Origin: Limnephilus marmoratus
Lineage: Eukaryota > Arthropoda > Insecta > Trichoptera > Limnephilidae
NCBI GenBank assembly: GCA_917880885.1
Contig: OU862910.1
Location: 19,604,710-19,668,709 of the forward strand
Reading direction: 5' to 3'
Length of the DNA: 64,000 nucleotides
Shown here: piece by piece, positions 49,363 to 59,805 of the stretch
Layout of the letters: every line of letters starts with the position of its first letter
How positions within the stretch are numbered: the stretch's first letter is position 1
Program-made: the position numbers and the translations under genes
Notes under the pieces: model-generated
What the model was told of the DNA's origin: nothing
What the model saw: the letters and a program-made list of their open reading frames with translations, nothing else
Databases searched by the model: none

Positions 49363-49850
49363 CTCTTTAATGAATTTTTATTATAATAATTATTTTGTTT
49401 GTAAATAAACCAGAATGATTCACTCCATATTAAGGTAATGCTTGAATGCTTCCAAGGCTGGTAATTATTAATGCATCTCGTTGTATTAAGAAAAATACGT
49501 TTCCAGCCTCCATTACTTTTTATCATTTATTTGTTTTCAGACACCTACTTTTATTGTTTATATTATTTAGCTTAACCTTGTTTTCCGGCCATTTAACCGC
49601 TGAAATTCATTTAATGATATCTTCTTGCCAACGTTGGTAGCTATTTTTATAAAACCTTAAACTCATAACCGCAACAATGCGTCTTATCCTCGAATTATAG
49701 TAATAGTAATATAGTATAGTAGTACCTATAGTAACATTATTAAAACGTAGGTATGTTGGTATATATTTAAGAACCCTTTTTTCATACTTTCATAAAATAT
49801 TACTTTTTTTAAATATATGTGATTACCGCACAAGAGCCCCAATTGCGACT
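49363..49850. other. Non-coding, no clear feature
   Basis: AT-rich sequence between the hAT-like element and the inverted minisatellite. Nothing recognised. Confidence 0.45.
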
Positions 49851-49858
49851 CCAGTTAC

Positions 49859-50270
49859 TAATATCTACAGCCTGTATGTCGGACGAATATCTACAGCTCA
49901 TATGTTGAACTAATATCTACGAACTTCAGAGTGTTGACTGATATCTACAGAGCGTAGGTTGAACTAATATCTACAGAGCGTAGGTTGGACTAATCAGCTA
50001 AATGTGTCCAATAATCCGATATCAGGGATTTTTACATACATACTTACATAAATTAAGTTCTTTAAACTGCATACGCAATATTACGTTATTCCAATATGCT
50101 ATACATAATTGCAAATCCAACCTCTGCCAGTACTGTAGATATTCGTCAACACTTTGGTCCTCATAGATATTAGTCAACAGTTTGAGCTGTAGATATTCGT
50201 CAACACTTTGATTCTTACAGATATTAGTTCGATTTTTTCAGTTTTTGGAATTCCTGTAGATATTAGTAGA
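49859..50270. repeat. Inverted pair of minisatellite blocks
   Basis: The left block (49859-49995) has five direct units of 26-29 bp built on TAATATCTACAG and a GTTGAACTA end. The right block (about 50143-50270) holds several units in reverse orientation, such as CTGTAGATATTCGTCAAC. About 145 bp of unrelated DNA separates the blocks. Long inverted ends made of tandem units are the structure of Foldback-type transposons. I see no TSD or transposase. Confidence 0.65.
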
Positions 50271-50278
50271 CGCCTCCA

Positions 50279-50580
50279 TTGCTCCTACCTGAAACCAGTG
50301 AGACAGAAGATATCCCCTGTTGGGGTATGTTGTAAGGCTGCAAATAGTGGGGAAGGGAAGGAGATGATGAAGATGAAGGTGGGGAAGTATCTGGCATTTC
50401 AAAGCTGGTCACCAAACACGGATAATGCCATTTCAAGCAACGTTTCAATAATGAATTGTGGTCTTACACCAGGGCGATACTGACAGTATCTTCCATGCAC
50501 TCTGAAACGTGCCGCAAATATACTGTGTTAATTTATAATTAATTAATTAACTGCGAAATGACACAATTTAATCAAAAAGA
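50279..50580 (-). mobile_element. SINE family C, copy without tRNA head
   Basis: The sequence follows 13690-13955 in order, with TTGGGGTATGTTGT, GTCACCAAACACGG, AAGCAACGTTTCAAT and GCGATACTGACAGTATCTTC. The tRNA-like 5' part present at 13990-14021 is missing. It directly abuts the inverted minisatellite. Confidence 0.6.
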
Positions 50581-50680
50581 ATACGTCAATTGACTACATA
50601 AATTTTGGTTTGAAGACACTTGACAGTATGTATACAAGTATTAAATAATATATTTATTAAAATAAAGTTTCTGAAAGGTA

Positions 50681-51000
50681 TTTTTTTTTACATGAGCACA
50701 GGAGGCGCTGAGGAAAATAATTTCCCTCAGGGCCTATGTCGTCTGTGGGGATGCTGTGTGGTTTTTTTTTAGGAAAGGAAGGAGAGGAGAGTTCTGGGAA
50801 GGAAAAGGGTTTAAGGGATGGGTAGTTCAGTGTGTCCTGGTTATCCGCCTCCAAGACCTAGACACACCTCACCCCATGAACCCGGGCACCCCTGCTAAAT
50901 CACCAAACGTAGCGAACCACTTGGGGTGACCTATGGCAGAGGTGTTGGTTATCCAATAAAGGTTCCCGGGGCGGCGGTACCCATTCCCGCCTCCCAAATT
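50681..51000 (-). mobile_element. Poly(A)-tailed retroposon family B, copy 2
   Basis: Same start (AATTTGGGAGGCGGGAATGG on the minus strand) and same A-tail end as the copy at 39360-39701, with a few deletions near the tail. Shared termini at two loci show that this is a real retroposed unit of about 320-340 bp. Confidence 0.7.
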
Positions 51001-51792
51001 GTGAACGAAATGAAAACATGCGTAAATATTTCATTAAAAGTTATTTTAATTAAAATACATCTTTGGTAATATTTATTATGCAGTTACGGAAATCCTGAAA
51101 ATATCAAAATAAATCGAATTTCTTTAATACCTACTTTTTGCAATAATAGAAAACATTAAAAAAATTGTCTACAATTTTTTTTTAAATGTAGTTACCAAGG
51201 TAAGCTGTAAATTATGGGTAATATTTGGAAAATATATCATTACAGTGTCCATCATCAGGGCACATGTGATATCACGTCTGCTCTTATCACATCCTTATCA
51301 CATGATGATAGACTCTAACACTGTCCGAAACGTTGGTTAAATAAGGAGGTAACGCAAAACACGCCATAATACTCCAAAAATAAATATTGATAAACAGATA
51401 CTTTAAAGAAGTTCAGTTGAAAACATCTTAAGTGTGTCGTATCAGACCGATAGATAGTCAGACAGGTTAAGTCCATACGTAAAACATGTACACATCAGCA
51501 CATGTACATTTACATTTACAGTAGGTACCCTAGTTGCATTAACATGTTTGTAATATAGATCAGTGTGTGTGGCGAGTGTTGGGCGAGTGCTTGCCCGATA
51601 TCAGGCCCAGTGACACTGGTTGGCCATACGGGCATAATAATTATTATTGTTAACATATCAATCCATATAACACTCCGTTCACACACTTACGCAACTTTTA
51701 CATGCATATGCGTTGGTCACAACGCCAGAGAGAAGTTATAAAAAAGCCATCTCTTCCTTTTCTTATATTTTTTTTCACTAGTGATGTACTAC
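51001..51792. other. Non-coding, no clear feature
   Basis: AT-rich sequence; nothing supported. Confidence 0.45.
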
Positions 51793-51794
51793 TA

Positions 51795-51953
51795 ATGGTG
51801 GGTTTCTTCATTTACGGAGAATGCTAAATGCAATGCTAATTGTAAAAGTAAACGGTCAAATGCATAGATTTCGTTTTAATTTTAAATTTCAATCGTTTAC
51901 TTTTTCAATTAGCATTGCATTTAGCATTTTCGGTAAATAAAGATACCCACCCT
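51795..51953. mobile_element. Small foldback MITE with TA duplication
   Basis: Most of the 159 bp is two arms: GCTAAATGCAATGCTAATTG on the left is exactly inverted as CAATTAGCATTGCATTTAGC on the right, and GGTGGG/CCCACC lie at the tips. TA on each side (51793-51794 and 51954-51955) suggests a Tc1/mariner-type mobiliser. No coding content. Confidence 0.7.
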
Positions 51954-51955
51954 TA

Positions 51956-52825
51956 GTAATGCAAAATCTTGTGTTTTTGGTTTTGAAAATTAGAACGCTT
52001 AGAAATATTGTGGATGCTTTAAGTAAATACAGCAAGTAGAACACACCTTTGAAATAATTGAGTATTTCTTTGATTAGTCATTTTTACAGGGCCAAACAAA
52101 ATATCAGTATCATTAGTATAACGCCTATAAAAAATGCTTCAAAGTTCAAAATCTCCTACATTCGAACCCTTCTTCGGTTTTAGTTGTATTGTATATTGTG
52201 GGAAATTAAATTCTTTATAAAATGACCGTAAAACATTTAAATAATTGTGTTTGGTGTGTTATTTGTGTGTGATGTTTTGATCCTGAATAAATGAAAACAG
52301 GCGGCTGGTGTTAAACGCGAATTTAAACCTTATCGCCATCTACATAATAAGTCTTCGACATCTCAAGTGGTGTTAACCAACCATTAAGAAAACAAGGAAT
52401 GCATCACAATGATAAGATAGTATACTCGTATATTTTCTTATTTATTGGTTGAAGAGTTTTGTTAATTTTGTTGATGGTGTGAAGATTTTTTATTTTCATA
52501 ATACACTCACCTTGCAATAGCGATCTCAAAACATCATTTATAACAGAGAGCACTGTTTTAAAGATATTTTTCTGAATTGTTTATGCTTTTTTCCTGTCGG
52601 TCTTTACTTATTAACATTTCAGAGAAGTGTCATTTTGTTCGTACATGGAATTTGTGTATAGATAAAGAATTTTTTTTGTATATTTCACGGAAACTGATTC
52701 AAGGGAAGAAATCGGATTATTTCAGAAGCCATTACCACTGGGTAAAAGTAATGAGAAAGTGAACGGGTGGGAGTGGGGTGGGGTTGCGTGGCGGAACAAA
52801 GTGGCTAGTTCCAATCCAAAGCTAG
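51956..52825. other. Non-coding, no clear feature
   Basis: AT-rich until about 52740, then GGGTGGGAGTGGGG-type G-rich sequence near 52765, leading into the purine minisatellite. Confidence 0.45.
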
Positions 52826-53446
52826 ATCCAAGAAGAGTACAGAAGAGCCAAGAATGGGCGGTAAGAAGTAAGAAGACTCAAAAAGAGTCAAGAAGAACCA
52901 AGAGGAGAAAATGCGAGTAAAGAAGAGCCAATGGAAACAAGGCGTGCGGAAAGGGTCCCAGGGGGGGGGAGATGTAAGCAGAGTCACGAGTCACTAGAAG
53001 AGACAAGTAGAGATAAGAAGAGACAAGAAGAACCAAGAAAAGACGAGAAGATCCCGGAAGAGACAAGAAGACATAAGAAGAATCATAAAGAGACAAGAAG
53101 ATCCGAGAAAAGAGCAGAAGAGACGAGACGATTCAAGAAGAGGCAAGAAGAGACAAAATACCAAAGGAGCCAAGAAGAGGCAAGTAGATCGAAGAAAAAC
53201 CAAGAAGAGATGAGAAGATCTCCGGAGAGACAAGATGACTCAAGAAGAAGCAAGAAGAGACAAGAAGAGCCGAGAAGATTCAAGAAGAGACAGAATACCA
53301 GAAGAGCCAAGAAGAAGCAAGAAGATCCAAGAAGCAAGAAGAGACCAGAAGATCCCAGAAGTCACAAGAAGAAACAAGAAGAGACAACAAAAGCCAAAGC
53401 GGCAAGAAGAGCCAAGAAAGGCAAGAAGAGACACGAAGGAACAAGG

Positions 53447-53479
<33 letters not shown>

Positions 53480-53496
53480 AGAAGATCCATGAAGAT
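52826..53496. repeat. Purine-rich AGACAAGAAG minisatellite
   Basis: Hundreds of bases of diverged 9-10-bp units such as AGACAAGAAG, AGCCAAGAAG and AGATCCGAGAAG run along the plus strand, ending with an A30 run (53447-53476) and GAAGATCC units. A 200-codon open frame rich in Lys, Arg and Glu (52931-53533) is an effect of the repeat. The array is interrupted by the LTR retrotransposon and resumes at 63703. Confidence 0.85.
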
Positions 53497-55315
53497 TGTG
53501 ATGAACCTGCTTTGTCAGATGGTTGGCGAATAATTTTTTTTTATATAACAAATATTACTGAAAGCGGAATTAAAGGGGTCTGAAGCAATTGGGGCTGGCC
53601 TGTCGAGGAAGGATTTATCTACTAGGGTAACGAAAGCGTTCAACAAATCAGAATAAGTATCGAACCATATTAGGGGCGTCCCATCGATCACAGGAAAGGG
53701 CGAAATCTGATGCCTCTTGGTGGATTTAGAACAAAATATTGTCCCACGTTTTAGGGGATGGTAAATTTTAAGTGGAAGGAACCACTTCGCTCGAGTCATA
53801 AATCGGCGAGAAAAAGGCTCAGGTTTCAGATTGGATTTTGGGTTATTTAGATAACGCAGATGAAAAATGTGTTCGATCCCTTGTATTTGAGTGGGTTGTC
53901 AAGATCGATACATTAAAGCTGAATTTATCTCTTGATTTTACGTGTGCGAGATTCAAGAAAGTAATTAGTGAAACTAATAAAAATTAATGTCCTGTCAGAA
54001 CTTTAAATTATGTGCAAATTCAAGTATTTTTCCTGAAGTGCAGTTCGCATAACTGTGAGAATTTATGAGGGATAAATTAATGTAAAAAACGTTGGAAGGT
54101 AGGTTTGACATTGGACCTACAAGATGGAAATAGGGAATAAGGGACAGACATCCTTGAGTCGGAGAAGAGGCTGGTCGTGGAATTTCGAAAAGAGTGTTGT
54201 GGCTCGCTGTGGACTTAGCGAAAACGAGAAGTGTTTGTTAAAACTAACTTCAGTGAAGATTTTGCATTTATGGTGTAAGATAAAGAAGTTCGGTGTTGTG
54301 TTACTTAATAAAGATAATCGTTGTTAAAATTCGCGATTGCCGCGCGATAAACATTTAAATTTGGGAATAGAGACTTATTAAAGTATTGGACTCCTGTCAT
54401 AATTAATAATAATAACAATAATATCCTTAGTGAACGAGATCTGCGAGATAATAATAAAAAAATACAGACTCAGTGTTAATGCTTACAGTGGTTTTAAAAT
54501 TACATAAGTACAAAAAGGGATATCAACTGAAAACCCTAAATACGAACACTAGATAAGTGAAGAATATAAAACGGTTATAATATAGGTTTTCCCAATAATC
54601 CGCCACTGGACTAGCCGTGTTGAGGCCGTAAATTATAAGTCGACTTATAATTCTCGTAAACAGGCCTACATTGAAATGTAATCACATAATAGATTGGTTA
54701 CATAAATAATAATTGCAACTTATCATTCATTATGTAGAGACAAAAATATAAAAATAAATATTTACCTTGAGTAACGACAATGGTCCCGGATCATAATAAT
54801 AATCCCGTAGAAAACATTCCATCCTTCATTTAAGGACAGTGCAACGAATAAAATAATGATAATAATAAAAATAGTGGAAAAATGGTGTTAATTCGGTTGA
54901 GAAGTTTTAGCCAGAATAATTAGAGTTTAGATAATAAATGTACAGTCAGTCGAAAGCTAGAAATGCAGTTTTGAAAGGAGGCTTTTTAAATATAAAGTAG
55001 GTCTGACGTTACCGTGTATAGTTAGGGGGGGAGGTTGGGAGTTATGATTGCGCAATAGTCTGGTAAGGGGCCACAGGACGTGAGAGAAGATCTTCCCACA
55101 ATGCAGCTTAGAGAAAAAGGGGTTTTAAAATTACAGTACCTACATTAAGACCTTGTACGATGATAAGGAAAGCAAGTAGGGAGTTTGATCATTTATAGGG
55201 AGGACGTGTGATTAAGACGCGGAGTTGCGTTTACCCTACCGGGAGTCGCGGTTTTAGCAACCATGTTCTTGGTAAGTCAAATAACTTTAACCTATATTAC
55301 AGGACCTCACTGATT

Positions 55316-55744
55316 GCAGGATGGAGTGAAGAGAACGCTGACCATGTATTATTTAACTGTACCAGCCTTGAATGAACTGATGTTTTGGTTACTCCAGAAT
55401 AGGTACCAGGCATAATTCACAGATGTTATCAACAAGAACAGCTACCTTCCCTCGGCAGACAACTGATGCCGAGCTAGACCAATACCTGGCTCTCGCCCAG
55501 TGGGCTCGGGTTCGATTCCCGGTACCGGAACCTATAAATCTATAATTGAATTAGGTACATGTACTTGTTTGCAGAGTGACGTGAATAGAACGCGAATCTT
55601 GGACAGTTAATTGCATGAGTGTCTGTATCGAATAGATTGATGTACTTTTTATCCCAGAATAGGTACTAGGCGTATTTCACAGATGTTACCAGTCACCACC
55701 CTGGACAGTGACCTTTTCTCGGCACTCGGCTGATGCCGAGCTGA
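55316..55744. repeat. Diverged internal duplication in the LTR
   Basis: Units at about 55316-55472 and 55571-55744 share GAGTGA.G.GAA.AGAACGC, CCAGAATAGGTACNAGGC, TTCACAGATGTTA and TGATGCCGAGCT in the same order. The tRNA-Glu-like segment lies between them. The same arrangement recurs in the 3' LTR at 61625-62053. Confidence 0.65.
55485..55530 (+). pseudogene. tRNA-Glu-like 3' half inside the LTR
   Basis: CCTGG, loop CTCTCGC and CCAG form an anticodon arm with CUC, followed by a T-arm around GGGTTCGATTCCC and CGGTACCGGAA. This closely resembles the 3' half of animal tRNA-Glu. The 5' half and acceptor pairing are not evident. The B-box GGTTCGATTCC is perfect. An identical copy lies at 61794-61839. 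It is not the primer-binding site and reads in the sense orientation. Confidence 0.6.
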
Positions 55745-57391
55745 CACAAAAAATGAACCTGACACAGAGAATACAGTCAACCAAATGGGGAGCGTCTCGA
55801 GAGTACGACATATCAAATTGGAGGCGATTACCTGCAACCCGAACAGACATCTTTAGACAAGGGAGCAGAAGAGCAGAATCACGATATAAAATATGAAACA
55901 AATAAAACTAACAGGTACTCTGCTGAATTCCTACTTCTTGAATTACGCTTTTTAAGTTCTTCATGATTGACGAATGTGTTGGTGACACCGAGACTACACA
56001 TTATGTGAGAAATTGGTGGTCGAGTGGTAAGGGTCCTTCCCACATTGTCATGTTAGGAAGGAGGAGGGTTGCCCACCATAGACTGATCGGGTCTCGCGAG
56101 GTGCCGGAAGCAATTCCCTTTCGCGGGACTATGTCGAGCGAATGGGCGCAACAGGGTCGTATGAAATGAGATGCCAATGGTAAGACAGGGCATGGTTCGC
56201 AGACGGAGGCGTTTGGCCGAAAGCATCTCGCGTTGCCTGCAAGGTAGTATGGAAATGCGCCAACAGGTCATCTGTGGGACGGGTTCCTGTAGCATCATCA
56301 CATTTTTTAGTCCTGTCGACCCAGAAGCAAACGTAATGCCCACAAGGTGAGGATTATGTCAGCTCCTGGAGGTGGAGTGTAACGCTAGGTCGGTCACGTG
56401 GGAGGACGGATCTGCCTGTCACAAGCTTACCCCACTTGTACCGTGAATAGAGTCGTGATAAGGGACGAAATAGATTACCCCTTCTAGAGCCAGTAAAGTA
56501 GTTCCGGAGGTGTTCGATACTGGAGTTGTCTGGGAAAGGTTTGAAGGCATGCCGTTCTTCTTCTGTTATGGCGGGGTCCGGGTATCTGGTTTATCGTCAA
56601 GAGATTTTCCGGGTGCCATGGGTATAGCCTCATCATGCATTGGTCGGAGGGTCGTGTTCTGAGAGCTGGCCACCTAGTCAACTTGGTCAAGTGGAGGAGC
56701 CAGTATTTGCTTGCAAAAAATTCCTCTCCATCACCATCCATTCCATCCTCTATCCCGTCTTTATACTTCCATCCTAGGTATAAGTTTGTGTTTACTAACA
56801 ACAGAACATATTATCACGATTATGTATAGCATATAGCCATGGAGAGCGGTGCAGAGAATCGCCAATTATCCACATGAAATGAAACATTCCAGGTACGTAC
56901 ATTAAAACTTATTAGGAAGTAGAGGGGGAGAGATCAATTTTATAGCCTAGCGAGAGTAATAACGACAGTGCTCATTATGTGAATATTGGAGCAGTGTATA
57001 TCATTAGAATCATAGCGGGGACAAGTTTAGGACAATCTAGACAGGGCGTGTCCTTCAGACGTCTAAGAGATACAGAGTAATTCTTCCACACCTTACCTAA
57101 AAGAACCGAAAGTTACCACAAAAGACATTAAATACCTATCCTAGATGTTCTAGGTGCTCCGAAACAAAAAATTACACAACGTGGAGAAAAGGGTTTATTG
57201 TAAGAATTTCCCGGAAAACTACCTTTTACTGTGTTCAGTCACAGGGGTGGGAAAAATAAGTCATGATTCAAAACATTAATGGCGAATCATTCAGGGTACG
57301 AGAGTAAGATCTACCAACCGGAGATCTGAACGCACGAGAAGAAGAAATATTTTAAAAGTTTTCATTAGGGGGGGGGTTGAACCATCACAAG

Positions 57392-57406
57392 TGGTGCCGA
57401 GAGACC
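57392..57406 (+). promoter_or_regulatory. Primer-binding site of the LTR element
   Basis: TGGTGCCGAGAGACC starts 2 nt after the 5' LTR. TGG pairs with the CCA end of a tRNA, and TGGTGCCGAG-like sites are common PBSs of LTR retroelements. I did not identify the matching tRNA. Confidence 0.75.
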
Positions 57407-58179
57407 AGGAGGTGAGGTTTTAAAAGCTGGAGGAATTTCAATGTATCTTAGTGCAATTCGAAAGATAGTTACGAATTATTACGTAAGAAGAAAAAAATAA
57501 ACAAATAAAATAAATAAGTATGCTAGAAAAAGAATATATTTAAACAAATCAGTAGCCAAGAATTTTAAATCTGCAGATGAAGGTCATTGCCTCTTAGACG
57601 GGTAGATAAAATAAATAGGAATTTTGTAAACAAAACATAAACGAAAGTTTACAACCACGACGGTTTGAATGTAGGTCATTGCCAAGATGCAACAAAAAAA
57701 GGTACAGGGTGCACATCATAAAGATCGAAGATTTATGACCTTGCGTTTGCCTACCATAACTAGGTCAGGAATGCGACGCCCGGGGTGGAAAAAAAAATAC
57801 TACGGTTAATGACCCGGGACAAGATAAACAAACTTTAGTTAAAATTTCACGACACAAAAAAAAGGGTAGGACAAATTTGAAAACCCCACACAAAGGAGCT
57901 ATAAGTAGGTCATTAAACCAAGAACCAAGTAGGTACGGAAATAGTGCGGTATGCGATTAATGTAAAACTGAATAGAATAAAACATTAATAAAACTAACGA
58001 GTAGGTAAACGTAAAGATAAATAGGTAAGCGCAAAATAAATAAATGAATAAAACAAATAAGAGCAACTGAAATTATGTTCGCGCGGAATAAAAGGGAACA
58101 TACGCGTATGTGTATGAGGACGCGTATACATACATATGTGTTTCTGTGTGAAGAACAAACAATTTCATTTTATGAAACG

Positions 58180-58420
58180 GGATTTTAGTGGGTTAGGGAG
58201 GGGATGAGACCAACCAAATGGTTACTACATTCCACGTGTTTAGTTTAGAACAAAAAAAAATTCATGTTAAAGGAATAAGGAGTTTTTATGGCTTAGGGAG
58301 GGGGCGGAACCAATCGGTTGGTTATTAAATTCAAGCATGGTTAGGTTAGAACAAATTCATGTTTAAAGGCGATAAAAGGAATTTTTTAGGCTTAGGGAGG
58401 AAACGTAATCAGCAAAGAGC
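58180..58420 (+). repeat. Three tandem units of about 99 bp
   Basis: Units begin near 58180, 58279 and 58378 with GG(A)NTTTTTNGGCTTAGGGAGG-type sequence, continuing through ACCAAN.NGGTTGGTTA and AACAAATTCATGTTTAAAGG. The third is incomplete. Confidence 0.65.
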
Positions 58421-58491
58421 CTTTAGTGGATTTAGACATGTTCGGGTCACACTAAACTGGTAGGGGAGATATTGAATCAAATGGGTTGGGA

Positions 58492-58686
58492 TTTTTTTTT
58501 TATAAAAGAAAGACAAACATTCCCGGGTTACGAATAACCTAACAATGTTTGAAAATCTCCTACTACCACCACAGAAAGCCGAAAATGTTGCTTGTGTTGT
58601 GATGGAGGACTTAGCCAGCCGAGGAATTGAACACGCGACGCCCAGATGGGATCCAAGCGCTATGCCCACTCAGCCACCGACCAATC
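58492..58686 (-). mobile_element. tRNA-derived SINE (family A), copy 2, inside the LTR element
   Basis: The minus strand has A-box TGGCTGAGTGG, B-box-like GTGTTCAATTCC, then the GGTGGTAGTAGGAGATTTTC body and CCCGGGAATGTTTGTCTTTC end with an A-tail. It carries an extra TCGGCTGGCTAAG-like segment after the B-box compared with 22000-22176. It shows that SINE sequence has become part of the element's interior. Confidence 0.7.
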
Positions 58687-59797
58687 ATCAGTGAGAGTTG
58701 CGCCGTACGTCAATTAAAATAAAATTTTGAACATTATAAGTAGGGTATTTAGAGGTATTCACCATTCGATATGAAGCAGCGAGAAAGTATGTCATGTATT
58801 AGGGCAGATAGTTCTTCGATGATTCATTTCAGTGTCGATTCACCGTAGCGAGTATAATTTTGGTTAGTTGACCTACAATAAGGTTTGAAAATTCTTTAAA
58901 CTGGGGTGACCGGACAACAAACCAGTAGAAACAATGATGCAATCGGGCCAACATTGAGTAGTCCTGTTCATACACTGTTTGTTATATTGAATGGAGACGG
59001 TCTAGCGCACGACAAAAACAAAAAATTATATTGATAGGTAATAATGTCTTTTCTAAGTTTATCAATGGGAAAAAAGGTTAGTTTATTTTGAAGGGAGACC
59101 GTAGAGATAGCCTAACGAAGGAAAAAAACAATCAAAGAAAAAAAAGGAGGGCATAAATTGTTTTGAAATGACGTGTTTCATATCAAGATAATTAGAATTC
59201 ATTAAATAAACCAAATATGAAACAAAAAGATAGTTAAGTTTTAATCAGCACACCAGATTTTGTTGTTTTATGACAAGAAACAAAGAGAGGGACGGTCACA
59301 CTCGTAAAATTGCGCACGAGATAGCAAAAAATTAAGATAACCGATAACAGACATTAACAAAAAAATACACTACCCTATGTCGGAATAGCGAAGAATGCAG
59401 GAAAAAAAAATGGTTACAGGAACGGTCGGCGGGCGTAAACAGATGTAAGGGTGAGGCATAAGTAGGTAAGACCGATGGAGGCAGGGCCGAATTGGAAAGA
59501 CGCTCAAGAGTTATTTTAAAGAAAATAAATAAATTAATTAAATACAGTAACCGTCGGGTTGTGGGACAGTGGAACGTTTGTGTAAAGTTAAATTGTTGAA
59601 AGAAAAACGGAGGAAGAGAAGGGGGTAGAACGGACAGTTAACCTGCGAGGGATAGGGATACACAACATTTAGGTACGACAAATTTTGGGAAAGAGAAAAC
59701 ACGGAGGGGAGGGGGAAACAAACCAAAACCTGTATTTAGAAATGACTCCACTGACCAACCACTAATAGCGTGTTTTGACACTGGAGATAATTTCTAT

Positions 59798-59805
59798 AGG
59801 GAGGC
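59798..59805 (+). promoter_or_regulatory. Candidate polypurine tract
   Basis: AGGGAGG followed by one C abuts the 3' LTR. The tract is short, but its position is where plus-strand priming is required. Confidence 0.55.

Larger units (their letters stand above)
53497..57389 (+). repeat. 5' LTR (3,893 bp)
   Basis: It repeats at a constant offset of 6,309 bp with the 3' LTR, so there are no net indels. The only difference I noticed is G at 55039 against T at 61348. Short minus-strand and plus-strand frames (for example 53515-53799, 54124-54327, 56484-56801) match nothing I know and carry no conserved domain. It contains a tRNA-Glu-like segment at 55485-55530, an A-box-like TGGTCGAGTGG at 56017-56027 and an internal duplication (55316-55744). 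The promoter and poly(A) site cannot be placed with confidence. Confidence 0.85.
57390..59805. other. Interior of the LTR element: non-coding and purine-rich
   Basis: The 2.4-kb interior has no long frame; the largest is 62-86 codons on the minus strand, and one of those lies in a SINE. The plus strand is strongly biased to A and G. It holds a three-unit tandem repeat, a SINE, and two related blocks near 58970-59130 built on GGAGACGGTCTAGCG and GGGAGACCGTAGAGATAG. A packaging signal would be expected near the 5' end but cannot be identified by eye. Confidence 0.7.

Noticed and set aside
49859..49995. CRISPR-like array
   Set aside because: Units are contiguous diverged 26-29-bp repeats without unique spacers, in a eukaryotic context, with an inverted partner block.
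52931..53533. 200-codon Lys/Arg/Glu-rich open frame
   Set aside because: It is a by-product of the AAGAAG-type minisatellite and A30 run, and its last codons run into the LTR. The antisense frames are equally open.
53515..56829. Short frames in the LTR as genes, each present twice
   Set aside because: None has a recognisable domain; they are duplicated only because the LTR is duplicated.
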